22,695 nt of DNA from an uncultured Collinsella sp. (GTDB taxonomy: Bacteria; Actinomycetota; Coriobacteriia; Coriobacteriales; Coriobacteriaceae): contig UQHV01000026.1 in NCBI GenBank assembly GCA_900540895.1, positions 1-22,695 of the forward strand. Direction: 5' to 3'. Both the position numbers and the translations under genes were made by a program. Positions 16,081-22,695 of this stretch are shown here, one piece after another. Below the pieces are notes generated by a model, which worked only from the letters and a program-made list of their open reading frames with translations, was not told the DNA's origin and ran no database searches. The stretch's first letter is position 1. Every line of letters begins with the position of its first letter.

Positions 16081-17046
16081 CTACGAACGACGCGGCTCGG
16101 GAACCACGAGTCTATCGGGGCTCGCGCCCTCGGCATCCGTCAGGCTCACGTAGCGAATCGACGGATCCCCATACATCGCGTAGTAATAATTGCCCGTGCG
16201 CGCGCTAAAGCATCCGGTATAGATAGTCTTCTCGAACTTGCCATCGCCCATCCTGGACGCCCCCTCAATCATCACCACGCCCTCGAGCGAGCGGAACATG
16301 CGAACGACGTTTTCGGTCTCGCTCTCCTTTTGCGGGTAATTGGCATTGAGGTACGCCGCCTTTACAAAACGGCTCGGCGAATAGCAATCGCCCGGAATGC
16401 CGCGCATGCCGGCACCGGCTCCATAGGGCTTGAGCTCGGCGCCACGCCATGTCGCCGTCTGCGGAAAATCGCTTGTGGCGGTGATATAGGTGCGCAGGTT
16501 TTCCATGTGCCACGGGAAGGTCGGCTGGTTGGCAAGGGTGTCGACCGGATCGTCGTATACATGCAGGCCGTCAGCCATCATCTCGACCACGATGCTGCGT
16601 TGGCTGTCGCCGATAATCCAATGGAGCAGCGACACGCCCAGCCCCTCTCCGGCAGATTTGGCGACAATCACCGTGTCGCGCAGCGCGGCCTCGACCTCAT
16701 CGACCGTCGAGAACGTCGCTGCCACCCACAGGGGGAACTCATAGGCCGCGATATTGGTCTTGCCGTCGACAGGGTCCTCGGCATACTCGGCATAACCCGG
16801 GAAATTGAGACCCGCCACGGCGAGGCCCGCATCGTTACCGCAATCGAAAAACATGGGATAGTTCTTGTAATCGATGCACATACCGATCACCGCGTGTGCC
16901 GCCGACGCATCGTCGATAAACGAATACGGAATGTGAAACCCGCGCGGCATCACGCGAACCTGTTGGCCGTAGTCAAAGCTCCAGTCGAGGTTGCGGCCCA
17001 AATACATGTGGCCAGAATTATCGGTAAATCGAATACTCGTGCACAT
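16081..17046 (-). CDS. bsh: bile salt hydrolase (choloylglycine hydrolase)
   Basis: A 321-residue Ntn-hydrolase that cleaves glycine or taurine from conjugated bile acids; the family length is ~316-338. After removal of Met1, Cys2 is the nucleophile (MCTSIRF). Other catalytic positions are visible: Arg18 and Asp21 in GRNLDW, Asn81 in AGLNFPGYAEY, Asn173 in LANQPTF, and Arg226 in YSPSRFV. All match the bile salt hydrolase set, and GLNFPGYAEY favours this over penicillin V acylase. The ATG at 17046 has GGGAGG upstream; a longer frame would bury Cys2 and is excluded by the need for Cys at position 2. It is probably cytoplasmic. It is transcribed alone, with a terminator upstream at 17113-17146. 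Confidence 0.93.
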   Translation of the reverse strand: MCTSIRFTDNSGHMYLGRNLDWSFDYGQQVRVMPRGFHIPYSFIDDASAAHAVIGMCIDYKNYPMFFDCGNDAGLAVAGLNFPGYAEYAEDPVDGKTNIAAYEFPLWVAATFSTVDEVEAALRDTVIVAKSAGEGLGVSLLHWIIGDSQRSIVVEMMADGLHVYDDPVDTLANQPTFPWHMENLRTYITATSDFPQTATWRGAELKPYGAGAGMRGIPGDCYSPSRFVKAAYLNANYPQKESETENVVRMFRSLEGVVMIEGASRMGDGKFEKTIYTGCFSARTGNYYYAMYGDPSIRYVSLTDAEGASPDRLVVPEPRRS

Positions 17047-17106
17047 AGCGCCTCCCAGCCTTACGTTCTTGCTAATTTCATTGTCTCCAAACAAAAAGGC
17101 GCTAAA

Positions 17107-17146
17107 CACAAAAGCCCGGACATGACAACAATGTCACGCCCGGACT
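17107..17146 (-). terminator. rho-independent terminator downstream of the second deformylase-like gene
   Basis: A 15-bp stem (17113-17127 with 17132-17146) with three wobble or mismatch positions and a 4-base loop, followed on the minus strand by TTTTGTGTTT. It isolates bsh from the gene upstream. Confidence 0.75.
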
Positions 17147-17187
17147 ATTCAAGCAGGATAAACTCAACCAAGTTAACCCCGCAGGTC

Positions 17188-17296
17188 GTCTAAGGGGTCA
17201 AAGTGCCGCAGATTGCCACGAAAGAGGAGCGAAGCGTACTTAAGGTACGCGAGCGACGATTGAGCGGCAAGGTGCGGTGCTTTGGTCCCCTTAGAC
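17188..17296. repeat. 109-bp imperfect palindromic intergenic element
   Basis: The outer arms (GTCTAAGGGG at 17188-17197 and CCCCTTAGAC at 17287-17296) are perfect. The next ~20 bases pair imperfectly, and the centre has GCGTAC-TTAAG-GTACGC (17234-17250). The right arm includes the stop codon of the deformylase-like gene. It resembles a REP- or MITE-like mobile palindrome. No second copy is visible in this window. Confidence 0.65.
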
Positions 17297-17710
17297 CAAC
17301 TTTCCAAGACAGTGGTCGATCATATGCTGGACCATCTGCGCCTCGAAGCCGACGAAGTCCTGCTTGCGCTCGCGCATCTTGCCGTCGACGATCACGTCAT
17401 AAGCAACCTTGCACTTGATATAGCGCGTGGACTTGGTGACCTCCTCGTGCGTCAGGCAGCTCTCCTCCATCTTGCTGGCGCCCAGGCCAAACACCAGACG
17501 GGGGTTGTAGAGCACGTGGGGCTCGCCGGCATCGTCCAGGTAGACGCAAACCTTCTTGGTAACGCCAATCTGGTTAGCGGCAAGGCAGCCGGCATCGTCG
17601 AGCGACTTGATGGTATCGATCAGGTCCTGAGCAACCGACTCGTCCTCGACGGTCGCAACCTCGCAACGCTGGGACAGGATAGCCTCGTCGTGGCAAAGCT
17701 CTTTAATCAT
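17291..17710 (-). CDS. peptide-deformylase-like protein lacking the catalytic Glu
   Basis: A 139-residue paralog of the protein at 3241-3651 (same length class, similar opening and same motif order). Motif 1 is GCLAANQIG with the conserved Gln47. Motif 2 is EESCLT, keeping Cys85 but not the EGCLS form. Motif 3 is QHMIDH: both His ligands (129, 133) are kept but the catalytic Glu is Met130. Changing a Glu codon to this ATG needs two base changes, so a single sequencing error does not explain it. It is likely inactive as a deformylase, or altered in function. The ATG at 17710 follows GGAGG five bases upstream; an ATG four codons earlier (17722) has none. A -10-like TATACT lies at 17744-17749 (-). 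The TAA stop is inside the palindrome 17188-17296. Confidence 0.85.
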   Translation of the reverse strand: MIKELCHDEAILSQRCEVATVEDESVAQDLIDTIKSLDDAGCLAANQIGVTKKVCVYLDDAGEPHVLYNPRLVFGLGASKMEESCLTHEEVTKSTRYIKCKVAYDVIVDGKMRERKQDFVGFEAQMVQHMIDHCLGKLV

Positions 17711-17743
17711 ACGTTCCTCCATAGGGGTCGTTGTATCCGCTTA

Positions 17744-17749
17744 AGTATA
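17744..17749 (-). promoter_or_regulatory. -10-like TATACT of the deformylase-like gene
   Basis: A minus-strand TATACT about 34 bases before the start codon. No good -35 box is seen. Confidence 0.35.
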
Positions 17750-17903
17750 CGGTACCCACACATTTTCATGCGAAAAATACCGTCCGTCTGCTACAAAGCG
17801 CCGAACATCAACATGCGAGGAACAACAGCGTCGTAAAGGGGCTATAGTGGGTGAGTTCGTGTCAATCGGCCTAAACTCGGGGCCGAACAAGGAAAGGGTA
17901 TGC

Positions 17904-19214
17904 ATGGACGAACTATTTCACGTCAGCGAGCGCAAGTCCACAATCGGGACCGAACTCCGCGCTGGACTGACAACATTCCTGGCGATGGCCTACATCATCG
18001 CCGTCAACCCCGCGGTGCTCTCGGGCGCTGGCATCGATGCGGGAGCGCTCGCCTGCGCCACCTGCCTGGGCGCCGGCATCATGACCATCTGCATGGGCAT
18101 CTTCGCCAACCGCCCGCTCGCCTGCGCGTCGGGCTTAGGCGTCAACGCGATGATCGCCGGAATCACCACCACCGTCTGCGGCGGTGACTGGCACGTGGCC
18201 ATGAGCGTCATCTTCCTTGAGGGCGTCGTCATCTTGCTGCTCGTGCTTTGTGGCCTGCGCGAGGCCATCATGGACGCCATCCCGGTTGTCCTGCGTCACG
18301 CCATCTCGGTGGGTCTGGGCCTGTTCATCGCCATGATTGGCCTGTGCGATGCCGGCATTATCACCGCTGGCGCCGGTACACTCGTCGGTCTGGGCGACAT
18401 CACCTCCCCCACCTTCATCGTCGGCATCATCTCCATCCTGGTGACAGTCGCCCTCGCCTGCCGCAACGTCCCCGGCTCGCTGCTCATCGGCATCGTCGTC
18501 GCCGTCATCGCCGGTATCCCCCTAGGTGTGACCCAGGCTCCGACCGGTATCATCGCCCCGCTCGACTTCTCGAGCATCGGTGGCCCCATCGCCGACGCCG
18601 GCGGCGTGCCTGCCATCGTCAAGGTCCTTACCGACCCCGCGCTCCTCGTCATCTCGTTCTCGCTGCTCATGAGTGACTTCTTCGACACCATGGGCACCGC
18701 GATGGCCGTGGCCAAGCAGGGCGAGTTCCTCACCGACGACGGCAACGTCGAGAATATCAAGGAGATCCTGATCGTCGACTCCGCCGCCGCTGCTGTGGGC
18801 GGTTTCATGGGCGTCTCCTCCATCACCACCTTCGTCGAGTCCACCTCTGGCGCTGCCGACGGTGGCCGCACGGGCCTCACCTCCGTCACCACCGGCGTGC
18901 TGTTCATTCTCGCCGCGTTCTTCTCCCCCATCGTCACCATCGTTTCCAGCGCCGCCACCTGTGGTGCTCTGGTCTACGTCGGCTACCTCATGATGAGCGA
19001 GGCCTCCGAGATCGACTGGTCCGACGTGTCGCAGGGTTTCCCGGCGTTCATGATTGTCGCCGGCGTGCCCTTCACCTACTCCATCTCTGCCGGCATTGGC
19101 CTGGGCTTTATCACCTACGTGATCGTCGCACTCTTTAAGGGCGAGGCCTCCAAGATCAAGCCGCTCATGTGGATCGCAGCTCTCGCCTTCCTCGTCTACT
19201 TCTTCGTAGCGTAA
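17904..19214 (+). CDS. NCS2-family purine permease (AzgA/PbuG-like)
   Basis: A 436-residue membrane transporter. It opens with FHVSERKSTIGTELRAGLTTFLAMAYIIAVNP, typical of the AzgA/PbuG hypoxanthine-guanine-adenine branch. It then shows ASGLGVNAMI, SDFFDTMGTAMAVAKQGEFL and the signature ESTSGAADGGRTGLTSVTTG, with hydrophobic segments throughout and a C-terminus LAFLVYFFVA. Purine base uptake is the family role; the exact base is unknown. The ATG at 17904 was chosen because GGAAAGGG precedes it by six bases; a GTG at 17847 opens the frame earlier without a site. A small hairpin (17866-17886) sits just before the ribosome binding site, but I see no purine riboswitch. The last 15 codons recur as a relic at 21221-21265. 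Confidence 0.92.
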   Translation: MDELFHVSERKSTIGTELRAGLTTFLAMAYIIAVNPAVLSGAGIDAGALACATCLGAGIMTICMGIFANRPLACASGLGVNAMIAGITTTVCGGDWHVAMSVIFLEGVVILLLVLCGLREAIMDAIPVVLRHAISVGLGLFIAMIGLCDAGIITAGAGTLVGLGDITSPTFIVGIISILVTVALACRNVPGSLLIGIVVAVIAGIPLGVTQAPTGIIAPLDFSSIGGPIADAGGVPAIVKVLTDPALLVISFSLLMSDFFDTMGTAMAVAKQGEFLTDDGNVENIKEILIVDSAAAAVGGFMGVSSITTFVESTSGAADGGRTGLTSVTTGVLFILAAFFSPIVTIVSSAATCGALVYVGYLMMSEASEIDWSDVSQGFPAFMIVAGVPFTYSISAGIGLGFITYVIVALFKGEASKIKPLMWIAALAFLVYFFVA

Positions 19215-19241
19215 CGGCATAGTCTGCTAAAACAGAACACC

Positions 19242-19285
19242 AAAGCGCGGAGTCGCATCGAGCGGCTCCGCGCTTTTCTTTTAAA
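19242..19285 (+). terminator. terminator after the NCS2 permease
   Basis: A 15-bp stem (19242-19256 with 19262-19276) with one G:T pair and a 5-base loop, followed by TCTTTT. An imperfect copy occurs at 21292-21330 as part of the tandem duplication. Confidence 0.85.
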
Positions 19286-19332
19286 GCCAGGCAACGCACA
19301 GACGCGCGATGTTTTGCTTCCCAAGTTTTGGA

Positions 19333-19364
19333 CATTTTGCCCTCCAAACGGCACTACCGCCGGC
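19333..19364 (+). promoter_or_regulatory. 32-bp leader block identical in both surface-protein copies
   Basis: Positions 19333-19364 and 21380-21411 are identical base for base although their flanks differ, and both end exactly 59 bases before the start codon. Probably a promoter or regulator site. No canonical -35/-10 pair is evident. Confidence 0.5.
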
Positions 19365-19394
19365 TACATCCTGCAGATATGCTGGGCTTAATCG

Positions 19395-19407
19395 CATAGG
19401 CCCTATG
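19395..19407 (+). promoter_or_regulatory. leader palindrome CATAGGCCCTATG
   Basis: A short perfect dyad just upstream of the ribosome binding site. The core ATAGGCCCTAT is repeated at 21443-21453 before copy 2. It may be an operator or a small 5' hairpin. Confidence 0.35.
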
Positions 19408-19707
19408 AGGATGGGAGTAACCATGGCCGCCTTGTTCACGACCCCCAAGCGCAATGACAAAACCTCTGGAGCCCATTTTGTCGAGCCCGACGTGTGCCGT
19501 CGCACGCTGCTCGCACACGGCAGCTGGCGCCGCGTGACGCGCCGCATCGTCTGCGGCCTGGCCTGCGCGCTCACGGTGAGCTCGCTGCTCATGCCGAGCG
19601 TCTCGCTCGCGGCCGAGTGGGTGGACGTCGGCGGCGTCCGCCACGAAGCGGCCGCGGGGCCCGCGGGAGACGCCGCCGGCACCTGGAGCTGAGACGGCGC
19701 CGATGAC

Positions 19708-21198
19708 ATGAAGCTCAACGGCTATAACGGCGGCGCGATCGAGGCAGCGGGCAAGCTCAACGTGAGCTACGAGGGCGACAACATCGTCACTAACGGCGAC
19801 GGCCGCGGCATCAAGGTTAAGGATGGCGCGAACGAGAACGCCGAGCTTAATATTCAGGGCGACGCGTCCAGCACGCTCAACGTGACATCTTCTCGTGACG
19901 CCATCACTTCCGTCGGCAGCATCAACATCGACGGCGCTGGCACTGTCAACGCCACGAGCACCGAGCACGATGCCATCGATGCCGGGGGCGATGTCACCAT
20001 CAAGGGCTCGGGAAACGTTAACGCCACGGGCGATTCGGATGGCATCAGGGCCGACGGCAACATCACGATCGACAACAGCGGAACCGTCACCGCCAAGGCC
20101 ACCGAGGATCAGGGTATCGATGCTAACGAGAACCTCATCATAAAGGGCGGCGGCAAGGTAGAGGCAAGCTCTATCAAAGACAATGCGATTTGGGCCGACG
20201 GCAACATCGAGATCTCGGGTGGCAGCCAGGTCAAGGCAAGCTCCGAGGAAGACGCCACCATCGACGGTAAAAACAGCCTCACGGTCACGAACGCTTCCCT
20301 CAACGCAAGTGGCGTTGGGTATGGCATCTATGTCTACAAGGGCATCACGTTCGATGGCGCAACCGTAACGGTCCGTGCAAGTGCAGGGAACGATGAAGCC
20401 AGCGCCCTCTTCACCGACGAGGACGACATCGTCATCAAGAACGGCTCGATCGTGGATGCGTTCGCAGAAGGCCAGTTCTCGACCGCAATCTTCACCAGAA
20501 ACTACTACCCCAACGAAGCGGGTGGTCACATCTACATTAGTGACTCCGTTGTCAAGGCTATAGCCCGCTATGTCGAGTCCGGTAGCGACGGCCCCGATCA
20601 CTACAGCAACGACCAAAGTGGCGCGGTCATTCCCGAGCATAGGGGCATGAACATCGGCATCTTTGCCCGGACCAAGGAGGGCATCACGCCCGCGACCATC
20701 TCGATTGTCCGCAGTAAGGTCACAGCTGAGGGAGACACGGCGGCAATCTTCGCCCTTGCCGTGAGCGCGGACGGCGAGACAATCGGCACCATCGAGATCG
20801 AAGGCGCTCCCATACAGACGCCCACAGGCGGCAAGATCATTGGCTATCGCAACAAGGAAGAACTCGATGACGGCATCTTCTACGTGGTGGGTCAAACCAT
20901 CGGCACGGGCGACGCTGTGATCGACTCCCCCTATAACGAAGCTGTCGCCAAGAGCACGGTCATCGCGCCTCCCGAGGAGATCAAACCCGAGGAGAAGCCA
21001 GGCGAGACCAAGCCCGAGGGTTCCAAGTCCGAGGGCACGAAGACGACCAAGACCGTTGCAGTTGCAGCCACGGGAGCCAAGATCGCCGGCAAACTCGCAG
21101 CAACCGGCGACGCCTCGAGCGCAGCCATCGTGGCAGCCGCCCTTGCGGGAACAGCCGCCATCGCCGCGGGCGCCGTGGTGAGCCGCAAGCGCTCGTAA
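19708..21198 (+). CDS. distal open frame of the broken surface-protein copy 1
   Basis: 496 residues from the Met in GADDMKL to the SRKRS end. It contains the whole beta-helix and sorting signal but no signal peptide. The ATG has no ribosome binding site, so it is more likely a remnant of the interrupted gene than a gene of its own. An automated annotation would list it. Confidence 0.4.
   Translation: MKLNGYNGGAIEAAGKLNVSYEGDNIVTNGDGRGIKVKDGANENAELNIQGDASSTLNVTSSRDAITSVGSINIDGAGTVNATSTEHDAIDAGGDVTIKGSGNVNATGDSDGIRADGNITIDNSGTVTAKATEDQGIDANENLIIKGGGKVEASSIKDNAIWADGNIEISGGSQVKASSEEDATIDGKNSLTVTNASLNASGVGYGIYVYKGITFDGATVTVRASAGNDEASALFTDEDDIVIKNGSIVDAFAEGQFSTAIFTRNYYPNEAGGHIYISDSVVKAIARYVESGSDGPDHYSNDQSGAVIPEHRGMNIGIFARTKEGITPATISIVRSKVTAEGDTAAIFALAVSADGETIGTIEIEGAPIQTPTGGKIIGYRNKEELDDGIFYVVGQTIGTGDAVIDSPYNEAVAKSTVIAPPEEIKPEEKPGETKPEGSKSEGTKTTKTVAVAATGAKIAGKLAATGDASSAAIVAAALAGTAAIAAGAVVSRKRS
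21094..21111 (+). other. LAATGD sortase-type sorting signal
   Basis: LAATGD is followed by ~20 small hydrophobic residues and the basic end SRKRS, the tripartite layout of a cell-wall sorting signal. The second position is Ala in place of the usual Pro. Confidence 0.65.
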
Positions 21199-21220
21199 AC
21201 ACTTTTTCGCACGGGACGGG

Positions 21221-21265
21221 TGGATCGCGGCCCTTGCCTTCCTCGTCTACTTCTTCGTAGCGTAA
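21221..21265 (+). pseudogene. 15-codon relic of the NCS2 permease 3' end
   Basis: In the permease frame the segment reads WIAALAFLVYFFVA followed by TAA, identical in protein sequence to the last residues of the gene at 17904-19214. The three base differences are all at third codon positions. It marks the start of the second duplication unit. Confidence 0.85.
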
Positions 21266-21291
21266 GGGCAAGGCTGCAAAAGCTGAACAAT

Positions 21292-21330
21292 AAAGCGCGG
21301 AGTCGCCATGCGGCCCCGCGCTTTTCTTTT
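21292..21330 (+). terminator. terminator after surface-protein copy 1 (duplicated permease terminator)
   Basis: The stem 21292-21306 with 21310-21324 has one mismatch and one wobble, then TTCTTTT. It derives from the permease terminator at 19242-19285 and now serves the copy 1 gene. Confidence 0.75.
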
Positions 21331-21469
21331 AGCGCCGGTCCCTGCGCCGGCGTGCGGCCTATTTCTCCCCCATTTTGGCCATTTTGCCCTCCAAACGGCA
21401 CTACCGCCGGCAACATCCAGCAGATACGCTGAATCTAGTCGTATAGGCCCTATGAGAACGGGAGCAACC

Positions 21470-22672
21470 ATGGCAGCCTTGTTCACGACCCCCAAACGCA
21501 ATGACACTACCGCCGGAACCCATGTTGCCGAACCCGACGTTCGCCGTCGCATAGGACTCGCGCACGGCAGCTGGCGCCGCGTGACGCGCCGCATCGTCTG
21601 CGGCCTGGCCTGCGCGCTCACGGTGAGCTCGCTGCTCATGCCGAGCGTCTCGCTCGCAGCGGAATGGGTCAAGGTCGGCGGCAACAAGTACAACACCGCG
21701 GCGAGCGACGAGGCCGGTACCTGGTCGTGGGACGGCGCCGACGACTTGAAGCTCAACAACTATAACGGCGGCGAGATCCAGGCCGCAGGCAAGCTCAACG
21801 TGAATTACTCGGGAACCAACATCGTCACTGCCGAATGGATCGAAAGCATCAACGTTTCTCATGGCACTAACGAGAATGCCGAGCTCAATATCCAAGGCGA
21901 CGAGGGCGGCACGCTCAGCGTGACATCTACTGAGGACGCTATCCTCACCACGGGTAATATCAACATCGACGGAGCCGGATCCGTCAACGCCACGAGCACT
22001 GGGTTTGATGCCATCAATGCCGGAGGTGATCTCGCTATCAAAGGTTCGGGCAACGTCAACGCCACGGGTGCATCGGATGGCATCAGGGCAAACGGCAATA
22101 TCACGATTGACGACAGCGGAGCCGTCACCGCCAGGGCTACCAAGGACAAGGGTATTGGAGCCGACAAGAACCTCACCATCAAGGGTGGCGGGACGGTCGA
22201 GGCAAGCTCAGCCGATGGTGAGGCCCTTTGGAGCGGCGACAATATCAACATCTCGGACGGCAGCCAGGTCAAGGCAAGCTCCGAGGAAGACGCTGCCGTC
22301 GAGGCCAAGGGCAGCCTCGCAGCCACAAACGCCTCCCTCAACGTAAACGGTGTTGAATATAGCGTCTATGCCCACAAGGGCATCACCCTCGATTATGCAA
22401 ACGTGACGGTCCGTGCAAGTAAAGGCAGATACGGTGGCGCCAACGCCCTCTTCACCTACCAGGACGACATCGTCGTCAAGAACGGCTCCACCGTGGACGC
22501 GTTTGCGGAAGGCGAGGTTTCGGCTGCATTCTCCACCAGAAACGATCGACCCAACGAGAAGGGCGGCCACATCTACATCAGCGACTCCGTTGTCAAGGCC
22601 ATAGCCCGCTATGTCGAGAACGGCGACGGCCCCATCCCCTACAGACACTATGACCCAATCCGAGGGCACTAA
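21470..22672 (+). CDS. beta-helix surface protein, copy 2 (probably frameshifted, true end outside window)
   Basis: 400 residues as read. The start follows GGGAG by six bases, as in copy 1. The signal sequence is the same (residues ~42-64, SLAA|EW). The former stop position is Trp here (TWSWDGADDLKLNNYNGG). Beta-helix repeats follow, such as DGIRANGNITIDDSGAVTARA and KGIGADKNLTIKGGGTVEA. They are clear homologs of copy 1 up to SDSVVKAIARYVE. The frame then ends at TAA (22670-22672) after RHYDPIRGH. If one C of the CCC at 22654-22656 is skipped, the frame reads HYDQSEGTKK and stays open to the edge, resembling HYSNDQSG of copy 1. The early stop is therefore probably a frameshift or an end-of-contig error. 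Stalk and sorting signal are expected beyond the window. Confidence 0.75.
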   Translation: MAALFTTPKRNDTTAGTHVAEPDVRRRIGLAHGSWRRVTRRIVCGLACALTVSSLLMPSVSLAAEWVKVGGNKYNTAASDEAGTWSWDGADDLKLNNYNGGEIQAAGKLNVNYSGTNIVTAEWIESINVSHGTNENAELNIQGDEGGTLSVTSTEDAILTTGNINIDGAGSVNATSTGFDAINAGGDLAIKGSGNVNATGASDGIRANGNITIDDSGAVTARATKDKGIGADKNLTIKGGGTVEASSADGEALWSGDNINISDGSQVKASSEEDAAVEAKGSLAATNASLNVNGVEYSVYAHKGITLDYANVTVRASKGRYGGANALFTYQDDIVVKNGSTVDAFAEGEVSAAFSTRNDRPNEKGGHIYISDSVVKAIARYVENGDGPIPYRHYDPIRGH

Positions 22673-22695
22673 AAAGATAGGAGCCCCCGCTCGTG

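Larger units (their letters stand above)
19423..21198 (+). pseudogene. wall-anchored beta-helix surface protein, copy 1, broken by TGA
   Basis: The frame is 592 codons if an internal TGA (19690-19692, codon 90) is ignored. Copy 2 has TGG (Trp) at that place in TWSWDGADD. The start follows GGGAG by six bases. Residues 1-41 form a long basic N-region, ~42-64 a hydrophobic signal sequence ending SLAA|EW. After the stop come ~21-residue repeats (for example DGIRADGNITIDNSGTVTAKA), typical of a right-handed beta-helix and reminiscent of the Cthe_2159 carbohydrate-binding family. A Pro/Glu/Lys-rich stalk then leads to LAATGD (21094-21111), a hydrophobic stretch and SRKRS, a sortase-type sorting signal. 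Role: probably adhesion or glycan binding (inferred). With the stop, the signal peptide is separated from the body, so the protein should not reach the surface. Confidence 0.75.
19169..21219 (+). repeat. tandem duplication unit, copy 1 (~2.05 kb)
   Basis: The unit runs from the last codons of the NCS2 permease through the terminator, the leader and the surface-protein gene. The same order of elements restarts at 21220, at an offset of 2050-2051 bases. Confidence 0.8.
21220..22695 (+). repeat. tandem duplication unit, copy 2 (runs off window)
   Basis: Repeats the permease 3' end, terminator, leader and surface-protein gene of copy 1 in the same order. It is cut by the right edge. Confidence 0.8.

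Noticed and set aside
17711..17903. Purine riboswitch expected upstream of an NCS2 purine permease
   Set aside because: No conserved purine-aptamer core or three-way junction pattern was found. Only a 6-bp hairpin near the ribosome binding site is present.
19690..19692. TGA decoded as Trp or selenocysteine instead of a stop
   Set aside because: TGA is the normal stop of the amidohydrolase and first ceramidase-like genes, Trp is TGG throughout, and no SECIS-like hairpin stands out.

Overview
The window reads as a stretch of chromosome from a high-GC, gut-associated actinobacterium. Coriobacteriia, most likely Collinsella, is my best guess. This rests on general impression (gene set, codon use, a bile salt hydrolase, an LAATGD-type cell-wall sorting signal, strong AAGGAG-type ribosome binding sites) and not on a search. 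The standard genetic code applies: TGA ends two of the clearly intact genes. No rRNA, tRNA, CRISPR array, transposase or phage module was recognised. No gene-free stretch exceeds 300 bases.

Layout. 1-1467 (-): a MarR-like winged-helix protein with a long Arg-Gly-Gly tail. It runs off the left edge, and its last ~188 codons look compositionally foreign. 1620-3035 (-): a drug-type MFS exporter. 3241-4611 (+): a short peptide-deformylase-like protein followed by a LysR regulator. 4735-9815 (-): a probable catabolic operon, transcribed as amidohydrolase-fold protein, two neutral-ceramidase-like hydrolases, then a PTS EIIBC permease. It has a plausible promoter and dyad at 9848-9913 and a strong terminator at 4674-4714. 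10042-11562 (-): an XRE-type DNA-binding domain fused in frame to alanine aminotransferase AlaA, behind an array of GTTCAATT operators. 11725-13612: a LysR regulator divergent from an EamA transporter. 13752-16001 (+): the Kup potassium transporter. 16081-17046 (-): bile salt hydrolase with a full catalytic set. 17188-17296: a large imperfect palindrome that holds the stop codon of a second deformylase-like gene (17291-17710, -), which has lost its catalytic Glu. 17904-19214 (+): an NCS2 purine permease. 19423-22695 (+): two tandem copies of a wall-anchored beta-helix surface protein gene, both damaged.

The most interesting parts are these. (1) The amidohydrolase, ceramidase-like and PTS cluster, whose amidohydrolase-fold member lacks the usual metal ligands. 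(2) The XRE-AlaA fusion, which has a perfect internal ribosome binding site exactly where a normal 405-residue AlaA would start. (3) The tandem surface-protein duplication, which carries a 15-codon relic of the neighbouring permease, so its boundary can be read directly. (4) Two deformylase-like paralogs that have each lost a different active-site residue.

Both ends of the window look like assembly-sensitive places (a composition switch on the left, a repeat with a frameshift on the right) and should be checked against reads.
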